From Palaemon carinicauda (Eukaryota; Arthropoda; Malacostraca; Decapoda; Palaemonidae): 64,000 nucleotides of DNA. Below, one piece after another: positions 63,001-63,290 of this stretch. Position 1 is the stretch's first letter, and the number at the start of each line of letters is the position of its first letter. The position numbers were made by a program, and so were the translations under genes. The DNA lies in contig NC_090768.1 in assembly GCF_036898095.1 (NCBI RefSeq), positions 53,004,502 to 53,068,501 of the forward strand, in the 5' to 3' direction. Below the pieces are notes generated by a model. It was not told where the DNA came from. It worked only from the letters and a program-made list of their open reading frames with translations, and did no database searches.

Positions 63001-63290
63001 ACATGTATACTTGCCTTCATCTAACCCTGTATAAGTATTGAGATTTAAAGTTATAGTGATCTGAGCTTCTGCACAATGTACAACTTCCTTAGGGTCAGAA
63101 CTTGTGATCTTGATCTTTTCTTAAACTATATCACTGTAACAGTATGGTTACAGTTAAGTAATTCATATTAATTCTTCCAGGCTTGAAACATGGCCGGAAA
63201 ACAGCCGAGAGAATCATCCTTCTGTACAGAGTGGCAGCATCATTGGATTTATCTTATAATTATGTTGTTCATCATCCTACTCCAATCACT
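1044..63290 (+). CDS. SPG11: spatacsin (SPG11) gene, 20 exons seen, 3' end outside window
   Basis: Large intracellular scaffold that, in animals studied, binds spastizin (ZFYVE26) and the AP-5 adaptor on late endosomes/lysosomes and is needed for lysosome reformation; human loss causes spastic paraplegia 11. The joined exons give 2114 codons with compatible phases throughout. Recognisable human-like blocks occur in the family order: a propeller strand ([17 protein letters not shown]), the start of the solenoid ([17 protein letters not shown]), a block ending [13 protein letters not shown] (human DPSRLFGWQ), a [13 protein letters not shown] block (human FAYYLHNGRPSFA), [10 protein letters not shown] (human GAACVCFLEL) and, last, [16 protein letters not shown] (human HGKNYCRQVLCLYDLA). 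Human spatacsin has about 2440 residues, so roughly 330 C-terminal residues should lie to the right. The span includes more than 55 kb of introns filled largely by transposons. Confidence 0.93.
1765..2211. repeat. fold-back (long inverted repeat) element in intron 1
   Basis: The left end TTAGGGGTGTATGTATGATAG is matched in inverse orientation by the right end (ctatcatacacacccctag). Inner blocks such as gcagtgtaaggggg, gcgttaggtaagta and ttagttg(a/g)tg also recur in inverted order. It is about 450 bp and non-coding. A terminal-inverted-repeat or fold-back DNA element is inferred; no superfamily is assigned. Confidence 0.7.
2212..2818 (+). other. right part of intron 1, nothing recognised
   Basis: An open stretch on the minus strand at 2220-2498 has no recognisable protein family, and the rest is AT-rich. 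It ends with the exon 2 acceptor (tttccag). Confidence 0.5.
2819..2973 (+). CDS. SPG11: spatacsin exon 2
   Basis: Residues 67-118. Acceptor tatttccag|tgct, donor cca|gtaagt. It contains [16 protein letters not shown], equivalent to the human propeller strand LLALGENYELLIYEF. Phase in 2, phase out 1. Confidence 0.85.
3472..3678 (+). CDS. SPG11: spatacsin exon 3
   Basis: Residues 119-187. Acceptor tttatag|gtatac. The donor is uncertain: gt at 3679 (ttt|gtatcc) or gt at 3670 (gaa|gtgata) would both keep the frame into exon 4, so up to three residues may differ. The intron that follows is 15 kb and carries DIRS copies A and B. Confidence 0.75.
4146..4450. repeat. MITE-like repeat, copy 1 (intact)
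   Basis: About 305 bp bounded by AACCCATTTACCCCCA on the left and gggggtaaaagggtt on the right, an imperfect ~15-bp terminal inverted repeat. The right half carries the near-palindrome GGACGTACCAGTACGTCC. The same unit occurs at 5056-5226 with 18485-18625 (split), 27711-28016 and 28376-28681. Non-coding; probably a non-autonomous DNA transposon. Confidence 0.8.
5056..5226. repeat. MITE-like repeat, copy 2, left half (interrupted by DIRS A/B)
   Basis: Matches the first ~170 bp of the repeat at 4146-4450 up to 'aaaatgcctgaa', where DIRS copy A begins. The missing half resumes at about 18485 after copy B. Confidence 0.85.
5240..5394 (+). repeat. DIRS copy A left inverted terminal repeat
   Basis: 155 bases starting CCCGATAATCATGTAGCTG, whose reverse complement is at 11771-11925 with almost no mismatches. 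The outermost bases (attttcaatgttaaactta) are not part of the repeat but are matched by the internal complementary region. Confidence 0.92.
5588..6517 (+). other. DIRS copy A leader replacing gag N-terminus
   Basis: It begins with a gag-like start ([10 protein letters not shown], compare [13 protein letters not shown] in copy C) and then diverges into about 900 bases with no credible coding. It holds a perfect hairpin CTCTATCGTTACGATAGAG at 5973-5991 and a (GA)n tract near 6183-6216. The same leader occurs in copies B, D and E. Confidence 0.7.
7044..7143 (+). repeat. 15-bp tandem repeat (CGCCTGCGCTCGCTC)n
   Basis: About 6.5 head-to-tail units with single-base variants, encoding PPALA repeats in the gag-like frame of DIRS copy A. 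Copy D has a different, longer repeat at the same place. Confidence 0.95.
7990..8320 (+). repeat. 16-bp minisatellite (CATGCTCTGCATACAG)n in DIRS copy A
   Basis: About 20 units, some with ATTCAG, TTACAG or ATACAA in place of ATACAG. It is open in all three forward frames, so the apparent 120-150-residue proteins are artefacts of a 16-base period. It is shared, with fewer units, by copy D at 39674-39905. Confidence 0.95.
8926..10088 (+). pseudogene. DIRS copy A RT thumb / RNase H / post-RNase-H remnant
   Basis: Starts at [13 protein letters not shown], where the Tyr-Leu of YLDD is replaced by gag-derived codons. It continues with [11 protein letters not shown], the RNase H segments ([12 protein letters not shown], a decayed copy of [11 protein letters not shown]) and the DIRS '[21 protein letters not shown]' segment, spread over three frames with stops. 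Not functional. Confidence 0.85.
10089..11249 (+). pseudogene. DIRS copy A tyrosine recombinase, broken
   Basis: The N-terminal SAM-like half ([20 protein letters not shown], then [19 protein letters not shown]) is open to a stop at about 10618. The catalytic half then suffers frameshifts around 10740 and 10950. In the last open block (11019-11249) HEVRA has become HEVGA, so the second catalytic Arg is lost. Confidence 0.88.
11639..11729 (+). repeat. DIRS copy A internal complementary region
   Basis: The left half (cgggtaagtttaatattgaaaa) is the reverse complement of the element's left terminus. The right half (aatttttgaatatacttaccc) is the reverse complement of its right terminus. In DIRS1 this region is thought to template joining of the ends in a circular intermediate. 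Confidence 0.88.
11771..11925 (-). repeat. DIRS copy A right inverted terminal repeat
   Basis: Inverse of 5240-5394, ending ...ATGATTATCGGG. A further ~44 bases of right-end sequence run to the junction with copy B. Confidence 0.92.
11986..12138 (+). repeat. DIRS copy B left inverted terminal repeat
   Basis: 153 bases starting CCGGTGATTATATAGCTGCA; its inverse is at 18292-18444 with one or two mismatches. It differs from copy A but is similar to copies C and E. Confidence 0.92.
12333..13383 (+). other. DIRS copy B leader replacing gag N-terminus
   Basis: A short [11 protein letters not shown] frame runs straight into a stop, followed by about 1 kb of non-coding leader. It contains an imperfect hairpin CTCTATTGTTACGATAGAG at 12739-12757 and a (GA)-rich tract near 12960. 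It is homologous to the leaders of A, D and E and absent from C. Confidence 0.7.
13384..15604 (+). pseudogene. DIRS copy B gag, two overlapping modules, broken
   Basis: Module 1 (13384-14987) follows copy E gag to a point equivalent to 'NKAFRDG'. At about 14988 the sequence jumps back to the mid-gag segment (taccgcctcagtcgctaac) and repeats it in a different subfamily version to about 15600 ([16 protein letters not shown]). Stops and frameshifts interrupt module 1. The second module is open over 15054-15521. Confidence 0.75.
15605..16606 (+). pseudogene. DIRS copy B RT end / RNase H / post-RNase-H remnant
   Basis: Begins at the codons equivalent to '[17 protein letters not shown]' of copy C, so the whole RT palm is absent. 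RNase H is fairly intact ([26 protein letters not shown], then [10 protein letters not shown]) but stops at about 16184 (LLIWS*). The post-RNase-H segment is open at 16299-16853 in a shifted frame. Confidence 0.85.
16607..17752 (+). CDS. DIRS copy B tyrosine recombinase (open)
   Basis: The frame is open for 381 codons between stops; the first ATG is at 16931 (273 residues), so the true start may lie upstream or use a non-ATG or fusion route. The SAM-like N-terminal part ([20 protein letters not shown]) is followed by catalytic Arg in KRVSEIHAF, the HEVRA box (His and Arg), Trp in ATYWRSKS and nucleophile Tyr in ASFYLKDVQ. It would integrate circular DNA intermediates of DIRS elements. It remains open although this copy has no usable RT. 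Confidence 0.8.
   Translation, partial: SSSKGRPTSATRKEGTPKPPRSSSDCLQTIERLSRARGFSKEAASAIARARRASSIRVYQSKWEVFRDWCKSVSVSSTSTSVAQIAVFLLYLRKGRSLSAPTIKGYRSMLASVFRHRGLDLSKHKDLQDLLKSFETTKERRLATPGWNLDVVLRFFMSDRLEPLQSASLKDLTLKTLFLVCLASVKRVSEIHAFSKNIGFSSEKATCSLQLGFLAKNELPSRPWPKSFDIPSLSEIVGNELERVLCPVRALKFYLKRTKPLQGQSEALWCSVKKPSLPMSKNAWSDFIRLLIREAHSHLSEEDRTLLKVKTHEVRAVTTSVAFKQNISLQSIMNATYWRSKSVIASFYLKDVQSLYEDCYTLGPFVAASAVVGEGSTTTIP
18156..18243 (+). repeat. DIRS copy B internal complementary region
   Basis: gctatataatcaccggctaa matches the left terminus inverted, and tgaatatacttacccggtga matches the right terminus inverted. Same layout as in A, C and D. Confidence 0.88.
18292..18444 (-). repeat. DIRS copy B right inverted terminal repeat
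   Basis: Inverse of 11986-12138, ending ATATAATCACCGG. About 44 further bases form the outer right end before MITE sequence resumes. Confidence 0.92.
18485..18625. repeat. MITE-like repeat, copy 2, right half
   Basis: Resumes at 'tttctcaaaaaattatc' (other copies: gtttctcataagttatc) and contains ggacgtaccggtacgtcc and the closing ggggtaaaagggtt. Together with 5056-5226 it reconstitutes one repeat split by 13.3 kb of DIRS sequence. Confidence 0.85.
18747..18935 (+). CDS. SPG11: spatacsin exon 4
   Basis: Residues 188-250 ([15 protein letters not shown] and onward). Acceptor cccttcag|at; donor aataaag|gtaaga. Part of the N-terminal propeller; low sequence identity to vertebrates by recall, so placement rests on frame, splice sites and position. 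Confidence 0.7.
18936..20128 (+). other. left part of intron 4, nothing recognised
   Basis: AT-rich intronic sequence with no coding signal or repeat that I recognise, ending at the Tigger element. Confidence 0.5.
20129..22901 (+). mobile_element. Tigger (pogo/Tc1-mariner) DNA transposon, dead
   Basis: About 2.77 kb with degenerate terminal inverted repeats: gtggaacatctacatacgaa on the left against ttcgtatgtagagcttccac on the right, each edged by TA, the target used by the superfamily. It encloses a Tigger transposase pseudogene in the same orientation as the host gene. Confidence 0.88.
20601..22419 (+). pseudogene. Tigger/CENPB-family transposase pseudogene
   Basis: Translation begins [20 protein letters not shown] with a helix-turn-helix ([19 protein letters not shown]). 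A CENPB-type DNA-binding region follows ([17 protein letters not shown]), then the DDE domain: [21 protein letters not shown] and [12 protein letters not shown] hold the three expected acidic positions. No start codon is visible. A 54-bp segment is duplicated in tandem (about 20723-20834). The frame is lost near 21185 and again in a C-homopolymer at about 21558-21570 just after LDNA, and there is a stop at 21765. The acidic tail runs on to about 22419. Non-functional. Confidence 0.9.
23295..23435 (+). CDS. SPG11: spatacsin exon 5
   Basis: Residues 251-297. Acceptor tgtttcag|gg, donor aatacag|gtgagc. [18 protein letters not shown] aligns with human EPIELKCVSVTGFTALFTW, a late propeller strand. 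Confidence 0.85.
23602..23753 (+). CDS. SPG11: spatacsin exon 6
   Basis: Residues 298-348 ([19 protein letters not shown], ending VAALMDE). Acceptor tattttcag|ag; donor gatgag|gtttgt. Ends in phase 0. Confidence 0.88.
23754..24695 (+). other. intron 6, nothing recognised
   Basis: 942 bases of AT-rich intron without identifiable genes or repeats. Confidence 0.5.
24696..24819 (+). CDS. SPG11: spatacsin exon 7
   Basis: Residues 349-389, acidic and helical ([20 protein letters not shown]). Acceptor ttttttcag|gat; donor gaacaag|gtatgg. It corresponds to the link between propeller and alpha-solenoid. Confidence 0.85.
24918..25419. mobile_element. non-autonomous TIR element with an internal tRNA-like promoter segment
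   Basis: An exact 13-bp terminal inverted repeat, TTGATTCACACTA at 24918-24930 and its inverse at 25407-25419, bounds about 500 bp without coding. Inside, 24950-25000 looks like RNA polymerase III boxes: tggtagcgtcg (A-box-like) and gagttcggtccc (B-box-like, 24987-24998). This resembles a tRNA-derived SINE head nested in, or captured by, the TIR element. Confidence 0.6.
25968..26325. repeat. dispersed GGCGGAGGT-type repeat
   Basis: Begins acctctgctaaagttggaag and ends ggcggaggtctgcactctac, with 'aaggtcaaggtca' blocks between. The short inverted ends (CCTCTGC / GCGGAGG) and phrases resemble a non-autonomous repeat I recall from many marine animals. No protein is encoded. Confidence 0.5.
26326..27710 (+). 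other. part of intron 7, nothing recognised
   Basis: AT-rich intron with no gene or clear repeat seen between the GGCGGAGGT repeat and the MITE copies. Confidence 0.45.
27711..28016. repeat. MITE-like repeat, copy 3 (inverted, diverged)
   Basis: Inverted relative to copies 1 and 2: it begins taacccttctacccccaatgg and ends attgggggtaaaagggt. The inner palindrome has decayed (gatgtacgggtacgtt). Confidence 0.82.
28376..28681. repeat. MITE-like repeat, copy 4 (inverted)
   Basis: Same unit and orientation as copy 3, 360 bp further on. It contains ggacgtactagtacgtcc, a perfect 18-bp palindrome, and ends ctgggggttaaagggtt. Confidence 0.85.
28933..29117 (+). CDS. SPG11: spatacsin exon 8
   Basis: Residues 390-451. 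Acceptor ccttttag|gg, donor ttcatg|gtaagc. [20 protein letters not shown] aligns with human LNGWGRCSIPIHALEAGIENRQ, the start of the solenoid. Confidence 0.92.
29497..29580 (+). CDS. SPG11: spatacsin exon 9
   Basis: Residues 452-479 ([20 protein letters not shown]...). Acceptor catttcag|aat, donor gagcag|gttaga. Exactly 28 codons, phase 0 at both sides. Confidence 0.85.
29699..29782 (+). CDS. SPG11: spatacsin exon 10
   Basis: Residues 480-507 ([17 protein letters not shown]...). Acceptor tcccacag|gtg; donor taccta|gtgagt. 28 codons, phase 0. The next intron (13.9 kb) holds DIRS copies C and D. Confidence 0.85.
30121..30276 (+). repeat. DIRS copy C left inverted terminal repeat
   Basis: 156 bases starting CCGGTGATTATATAAGCTGC; the inverse at 36418-36573 is identical over the parts I compared. 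Outer bases 30100-30120 match the internal complementary region instead. Confidence 0.95.
30482..32911 (+). CDS. DIRS copy C gag-like protein (809 aa)
   Basis: A full-length open frame starting [13 protein letters not shown]. Residues 13-50 are Cys-rich (CNARDC ... CSNCRDKTC ... CEEC), a probable zinc-binding module. A predicted helical stretch follows ([19 protein letters not shown]), then a long Pro/Ser/Val-rich middle with repeated VDVQ/VRP phrases, an acidic patch ([19 protein letters not shown]) and a more conserved C-terminal region ([18 protein letters not shown] ... [12 protein letters not shown]). It ends in an Arg/Gly/Lys tail ([18 protein letters not shown]) suited to nucleic-acid binding. 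The RT frame overlaps its end. It is the only copy in the window with the Cys-rich N-terminus. Confidence 0.88.
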   Translation: MADPSQVPKFRKCNARDCSRRLPKASIDPHTVCSNCRDKTCQLEDRCEECVGLSEFDFIEFQKYTRRLERDRVRRSSSRSVDFSSPHAPQPIPSPVVVAPDPPSGTQEPSLADMMRAIQALGERVESLASDRNQLMADVKELKCKSAVGSGKVSDSVVDSVALEGLSVRACRPNPGPIASSQVQGRSNVVRPKGSRGFNQRTDVPSVVSGVSNQDHPTHTKTSEPIYSSSAEEVSRKKSWTMVSRPLKRKSVPSAQVQRPSCSHWVSSDSLQSSDDCSPPKRGKAVPPQAVTPSVAAPAPADPKWSLLQTMQYQLTSLMQDFRAEKVAAAPASGLQPTTHSVVRPVDAEATFLRTPAERVPPPMRSSVPCQPHVDVQRRTEPSVDVREVQQPSELFCFDAVRQPPQPSVVASALPHQARQSGVDTVRPRAAMVVASSQTGQQFHDVASGSVTRAPVRPDSANHPIPTPLPLPPQYSDDGLSDDDDAAHVDEPHSDLDEPKSSQHSLDFRKVLALFKEMFPDQFVSVAPRSPPSEFALGTQSSSPAFTRLVLARSSKRALRVLGEWMQSKKSLGKTAFTFPPARLSSRSSVWYATGEVLGLGVPASAQGDFSSLVDSPRRLAMRRSKICWSPSDLDHLLKGIYRAFEVFNFLDWCLGALSRKISPTEKESSLLIMSCMDKAIRDGSSELAASFVSGVLKKRENLCSFLSAGVTPCQRSELLFAPLSKCLFPEDLIKEIAASLIQKDTHDLVASSARKATPFPTLSARPRMDTPASRFIPPFRGRASSRGGARAEGRRGKKKGTKSFKGRV
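32721..33917 (+). CDS. DIRS copy C reverse transcriptase (frame ends at a 5-bp duplication)
   Basis: Overlaps the gag end in another frame; the true start is unclear (first ATG at 32721). The fingers/palm motifs are in order: [47 protein letters not shown] (first catalytic Asp), [16 protein letters not shown] and SLYLDDWLL (YLDD active site), then the thumb ([29 protein letters not shown]). The frame closes just after [11 protein letters not shown] because of a tandem TACTG at 33888-33897. In the related copies RT and RNase H are one frame. Confidence 0.92.
   Translation: MTWLRPLPAKPPLSLPCLLDQGWTLQRPDLFRPFVAEPPAEEVLVPKGDVGRRKEPSPLKAESDCQLLQTAVGARLKNFWQTWEKRGADAQSVRLLREGYKIPFVRKPPLATSPIDLSPRYREEDKRRALKQEVSLLLEKGAVVKVLDHQTPGFYNRLFLVPKKTGGWRPVLDVSALNVFVTKQTFSMETTKSVLAAVRREDWMVSLDLRDAYFHVPIHPDSQPFLRFVYEKVVYQFQALCFGLSTAPLVFTRLMRNVAKFLHLADIRASLYLDDWLLRASSSRRCLKDLKWTLDLTKELGLLVNMEKSQVVSSQTIMYLGMEIHSLAFRAFPSAPRTSQAQLCIQNMLKKERCSVRQWMSLIGTLSSLEQFISLGRLHLRPLQFHLAVYCTGKRTGR
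33898..34975 (+). CDS. DIRS copy C RNase H and post-RNase-H domain (shifted off RT frame)
   Basis: In the +1 frame after the duplication. The RNase H acidic residues are visible in [37 protein letters not shown] and [11 protein letters not shown]. The following block ([39 protein letters not shown], then [10 protein letters not shown]) is the conserved segment found after RNase H in DIRS elements, in the position of the DAM-like methyltransferase region of DIRS1. Ends at a stop at 34975, inside the recombinase frame. Confidence 0.88.
33964..35994 (+). CDS. DIRS copy C tyrosine recombinase
   Basis: A 676-codon open frame whose first ~250 codons merely overlap RNase H in another frame. The recombinase proper starts near 34730 ([18 protein letters not shown]). 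The core-binding part has [19 protein letters not shown] and [19 protein letters not shown]. The catalytic residues are Arg in [10 protein letters not shown], His and Arg in HEVRA, Trp in ATYWRSKS and nucleophile Tyr in ASFYLKDVQ. It integrates the circular cDNA without duplicating target DNA. The frame runs 40 residues past the usual SAVVGEG end because of a base change at about 35840 (SAVGGRAQP). Confidence 0.88.
   Translation: MVEGQYQSQRGSAPGCSDSQPRSLLGRIGHGLGRDIRWSGMLGNLGLESKDNAYQLQGATGSSSGLEKLQVSPSRQSGGGELGQHHGFGVHLQARRDPLYDVVRDRKGPPHLVKRSKHFSSNEVHPRQLECHGRLPQSEGTNHSNRMDPTQGCVQETLGHMGPAYHRSLRDLDDQEAPNILLTNPGPSSSSYRCLSPRLVTSRPICIPPVQDCQQGTAEVRLSRRDKVDVSCSPLGRERMVHRGTSMASGHSQNSSPKGGPSTSATRKEGTPRPPRSSFDCLQTIERLSRARGFSKEAARAIARARRTSTLRVYQSKWEVFRNWCKSVSVSSTSTSVTQIADFLLYLRKERSLSAPTIKGYRSMLASVFRHRGLDLSNNKDLQDLLKSFETTKERRLATPGWNLDVVLRFLMSERFEPLQSASFKDLTLKTLFLVCLATAKRVSEIHAFSRNIGFSSETATCSLQLGFLAKNELPSRPWPKSFDIPSLSNMVGNELERVLCPVRALKFYLRRTKPLRGQSEALWCSVKKPSLPMSKNALSYFIRLLIREAHSHLSEEDQALLKVRTHEVRAVATSVAFKQNRSLRSIMDATYWRSKSVFASFYLKDVQSLYENCYTLGPFVAASAVGGRAQPLQSPNSITFLIFLLKCFYCCFWVVRKAKKPFASWLIWRVVKFFS
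36281..36372 (+). repeat. DIRS copy C internal complementary region
   Basis: The first half (gcttatataatcaccggcta and on to ttgaaaaat) is the inverse of the left terminus. The second half (aatttttgaatatacttaccc and on) is the inverse of the right terminus, including the outer bases absent from the inverted repeats. Diagnostic of DIRS1-type elements. Confidence 0.92.
36418..36573 (-). repeat. DIRS copy C right inverted terminal repeat
   Basis: Inverse of 30121-30276; about 44 bases of outer right end follow, to 36617. Confidence 0.95.
36820..36973 (+). repeat. DIRS copy D left inverted terminal repeat
   Basis: 154 bases starting CCCGATAATCATGTAGCTG; the inverse is at 43356-43509. Confidence 0.93.
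37163..38075 (+). other. DIRS copy D leader replacing gag N-terminus
   Basis: Starts [17 protein letters not shown], then non-coding. Perfect hairpin CTCTATCGTTACGATAGAG at 37546-37564; a (GA)n tract at about 37739-37760. Nearly identical to the copy A leader. Confidence 0.7.
38544..39000 (+). repeat. ~150-bp tandem repeat, three units
   Basis: Units start near 38544, 38702 and 38852, each with 'ctactacagtccatgcaagc' or a close variant and 'gagtgtcgggctgagagtgttg', followed by a CCGCCTACACTC-rich run and 'tgccaggcgtacgatgttgtg'. It occupies the place of the 15-bp repeat of copy A. Confidence 0.88.
39674..39905 (+). repeat. 16-bp minisatellite (CATGCTCTGCATACAG)n in DIRS copy D
   Basis: About 14 units with variants such as caggctctgcttacag and catactctgcatacat. 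Orthologous in position to the longer array in copy A (7990-8320). Confidence 0.94.
40511..41726 (+). CDS. DIRS copy D RT thumb + RNase H fusion (RT core missing)
   Basis: An open frame (from an ATG at 40458 in gag-derived codons) in which gag-like residues run into [13 protein letters not shown]. The YL of YLDD is replaced by PS, and everything upstream in RT is absent. RT thumb, RNase H ([26 protein letters not shown], then [11 protein letters not shown] with Asn to Tyr after the Asp, and MADRLSRKG with Cys to Arg) and the post-RNase-H block are uninterrupted. Without the RT palm it cannot polymerise; RNase H activity is possible but unproven. Confidence 0.85.
41623..42834 (+). CDS. DIRS copy D tyrosine recombinase (open, 403 aa)
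   Basis: Overlaps the end of the RNase H frame. The catalytic set is complete: Arg in [10 protein letters not shown], His/Arg in HEVRA, Trp in ATYWRSKS, Tyr in ASCYLKDVQ. Ends with [12 protein letters not shown], the normal end for family 1. It retains a clean frame although the element lacks RT, suggesting recent mobilisation. Confidence 0.88.
   Translation: MLPSGPRENGSPRYCNGWSTFPGLFCGPSASTSRKEGTPKPPRSSSDCLQTIERLSRARGFSKEAARAIARARTTSTLRVYQSLWEVFRCWCKANAVSSTSTTVTQIADFLLHLRNVRSLSAPTIKGYRSMLAAVFRHRGLDLSSNKDLQDLLRSFETSKERRLSTPGWNLDVVLRFLMSSGFEPLQSASFKDLTLKTLFLVCLATGKRVSEIHAFSRNIGFTSETATCSLQLGFLAKNELPSRPWPKSFEIPSLSNMVGNELERVLCPVRALKYYLRRSKPLRGQSEALWCAIKKPSLPMSKNSVSYYIRLLIREANSHLKEEDLALLKVRTHEVRAVATSVAFKQNHSLQSVMDATYWRSKSVFASCYLKDVQSLYEYCYTLGPFVATNAIVGEGSATTFP
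43221..43312 (+). repeat. DIRS copy D internal complementary region
   Basis: cagctacatgattatcgggt leads into taatattgaaaaatg (inverse of the left terminus), followed by tttttgaatatacttacccg (inverse of the right terminus). Confidence 0.9.
43356..43509 (-). repeat. DIRS copy D right inverted terminal repeat
   Basis: Inverse of 36820-36973. The outer right end runs to about 43550, after which intron sequence resumes. Confidence 0.93.
43714..43908 (+). CDS. SPG11: spatacsin exon 11
   Basis: Residues 508-572, phase 0 at both sides. Acceptor tatccacag|gct, donor aacatg|gttagt. [20 protein letters not shown] matches human FEEVIASAILNNKIPEAQTF. Confidence 0.93.
43909..44940 (+). other. intron 11, nothing recognised
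   Basis: About 1 kb of AT-rich intron; no mobile element or RNA gene recognised. Confidence 0.5.
44941..45122 (+). CDS. SPG11: spatacsin exon 12
   Basis: Residues 573-632 plus two bases ([20 protein letters not shown]). Acceptor ttttctcag|gat; donor cctca|gtaagt. Confidence 0.9.
45381..46476. mobile_element. putative non-autonomous DNA transposon in intron 12
   Basis: 22-bp imperfect terminal inverted repeats: gatttcagtgaagttggaactc at 45381-45402 and its inverse at 46455-46476 (12 contiguous matching bases, AAGTTGGAACTC). A second inverted pair lies inside (aaggtttatgta near 45417; tacaaacctt near 46309). An 80-residue open frame at 45727-45966 is not recognisable. No superfamily assigned. 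Confidence 0.5.
46586..46722 (+). CDS. SPG11: spatacsin exon 13
   Basis: Residues 633-678 ([20 protein letters not shown]). Acceptor tttcttag|agt; donor acatcag|gtgggt. Confidence 0.9.
46723..48100 (+). other. intron 13, nothing recognised
   Basis: About 1.4 kb AT-rich intron; no gene or repeat family recognised. Short open stretches have no protein-like composition. Confidence 0.5.
48101..49319 (+). CDS. SPG11: spatacsin exon 14 (large)
   Basis: Residues 679-1085 in a single 1219-nt exon. Acceptor ttctacag|at; donor aaaacag|gtacgt. [19 protein letters not shown] corresponds to human [38 protein letters not shown] and the closing [20 protein letters not shown] (human ITIYHLIQSLSPFDPSRLF) are strong family matches. 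A Ser/Asp-rich, probably disordered insert lies at about residues 740-800. Confidence 0.96.
49516..49680 (+). CDS. SPG11: spatacsin exon 15
   Basis: Residues 1085-1140. Acceptor tttgcag|aca; donor gataaaaa|gtgagt. [20 protein letters not shown] aligns with human VNKYAIVERLNFAYYLHNGR. Confidence 0.96.
49799..49952 (+). repeat. DIRS copy E left terminal repeat (unpaired)
   Basis: Homologous to the left repeats of B and C (shared gcgatcgctatg and cagcgcca blocks) but with no inverse partner near 56100. Confidence 0.85.
50146..51471 (+). other. DIRS copy E leader with internal tandem duplication
   Basis: Starts MADPSLS, then non-coding. Hairpin CTCTATCGTTACGATAGAG at 50547-50565. A unit of roughly 250 bp is present twice (about 50596-50848 and 50849-51068), each ending in a long (GA)n array (50766-50848; 51017-51068). 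Confidence 0.8.
51472..53195 (+). pseudogene. DIRS copy E gag, broken
   Basis: Follows copy C gag from residue ~160 ([15 protein letters not shown] in one frame) to the C-terminal '[11 protein letters not shown]' region in several frames with stops. A ~55-bp segment around 53087-53170 (tcagggatggctccaatgat) is duplicated in tandem. Joined to RT at about 53195. Confidence 0.8.
53196..54911 (+). pseudogene. DIRS copy E RT (fingers missing) and RNase H, frameshifted
   Basis: RT sequence begins at the codons for ALNVFIVKT, so the LEKGA and PKKTGGWRP motifs are gone. [34 protein letters not shown] and SLYLDDWLL remain open to about 53580, where the frame slips ([10 protein letters not shown]). 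RNase H is split by a stop at about 54127, after which [11 protein letters not shown] and the post-RNase-H block are open to 54911. Confidence 0.88.
54233..55807 (+). CDS. DIRS copy E tyrosine recombinase (open)
   Basis: 524 codons open, of which the first ~140 overlap RNase H in another frame; the recombinase part starts near 54660. The catalytic set is intact: Arg in [10 protein letters not shown], His/Arg in HEVRA, Trp in ATFWRSKS, Tyr in ASFYLKDVQ. Stop after GEGSTTTLP, as in B. It has kept its frame although RT and RNase H in the same copy are broken. Confidence 0.85.
   Translation: MVKKSRHLPVDEIHPGGLERLGRLSQSEGSGDTHGMDPPQGRGQESLGYLGSTHHRPLCLLVDQKVTNLLLSSPRYRSNPHRRVSTGLVSSGLICIPTIQDGQQGTAEVRLSRRDKVDVGCYPLARERVVHRGTSMAGRLSKKSSSKGRSVTSAPRKECPSKPPRSSSDFLQTIERLSRARGFSKEAASAIARARRASTIRVYQSKWEVFRDWCKSASVSSSSISVAQIADFLLHLRKVRSLSAPTIKGYRSMLASVFRHRGLDLSNNKDLQDLLKSFETSKERRLATPRWNLDVVLRFFMSDRFEPLHSASLKDLILKTLFLVCLASAKRVSELHAFSKNIGFSTEKATCSLQLGFLAKNELPSRPWPKSFDIPCLSEIVGNELERVLCPVRALKFYLARTKSLRGKSEALWCSVKKPSLPMSKNALSFFIRFLIREAHSHLNEKDLCLLKVKTHEVRAIATSVAFKQNKSLQRIMYATFWRSKSVFASFYLKDVQTLYDCYTLGPFVAASAVVGEGSTTTLP
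56099..57544 (+). other. right part of intron 15, nothing recognised
   Basis: About 1.4 kb of AT-rich sequence between the truncated DIRS copy and exon 16; no right-end DIRS sequence, gene or named repeat found. Confidence 0.5.
57545..57689 (+). CDS. SPG11: spatacsin exon 16
   Basis: Residues 1140-1188. Acceptor attttcag|gtt; donor tttctg|gtaagg. [20 protein letters not shown] matches human EAYVIGLSSFHIPSIGAACV. Confidence 0.96.
57741..57874. repeat. 134-bp hairpin MITE
   Basis: Exact 10-bp terminal inverted repeat (AATTTGTAAT / ATTACAAATT) and inner inverted blocks (gatacaaacc with ggtttgtatac; ctatttatagggat with acccctataaatag), so nearly the whole element can fold. Non-coding. Confidence 0.85.
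57875..59097 (+). other. rest of intron 16, nothing recognised
   Basis: About 1.2 kb of AT-rich intron ending with the acceptor ctttacag. Confidence 0.5.
59098..61530 (+). CDS. SPG11: spatacsin exon 17 (811 codons, uninterrupted)
   Basis: Residues 1189-1999, phase 0 at both ends; acceptor ctttacag|gta, donor cacaag|gtaatt. Starts [13 protein letters not shown] (human ILSYKCRNEDAQ region). Solenoid helices include [20 protein letters not shown] (human VVQFCRLHNMKLSISYL) and [14 protein letters not shown] (human WLQFIIHSQLHNYHP). [20 protein letters not shown] matches human [41 protein letters not shown] matches human RGFQLFFKDSPLLLVMEMYE, and [20 protein letters not shown] matches human LLDDGCVHEASRVCRYFHFY. 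Two Ser-rich disordered inserts are present (about residues 1375-1410 and 1895-1940). In vertebrates this span is split over many exons. Confidence 0.97.
61958..62093 (+). CDS. SPG11: spatacsin exon 18
   Basis: Residues 2000-2044 ([20 protein letters not shown], then Ser/Thr-rich). Acceptor tgtttcag|gat; donor accagaa|gtgagt. Matches human NPDVALVLHCRALASGE. Confidence 0.9.
62383..62481 (+). CDS. SPG11: spatacsin exon 19
   Basis: Residues 2045-2077 ([20 protein letters not shown]). Acceptor attaccag|atc; donor ctgttg|gtaaga. Low-complexity linker. Confidence 0.85.
62482..63180 (+). other. intron 19, nothing recognised
   Basis: About 700 bases, AT-rich; contains a short direct repeat (gaatatagtattaga, twice near 62795-62830). 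Confidence 0.5.
63181..63290 (+). CDS. SPG11: spatacsin exon 20 (last exon in window)
   Basis: Residues 2078-2114. Acceptor cttccag|gct, donor atcact|gtgagt. [20 protein letters not shown] aligns with human CLHGKNYCRQVLCLYDLAKE. The Spatacsin_C region follows in exons outside the window. Confidence 0.94.
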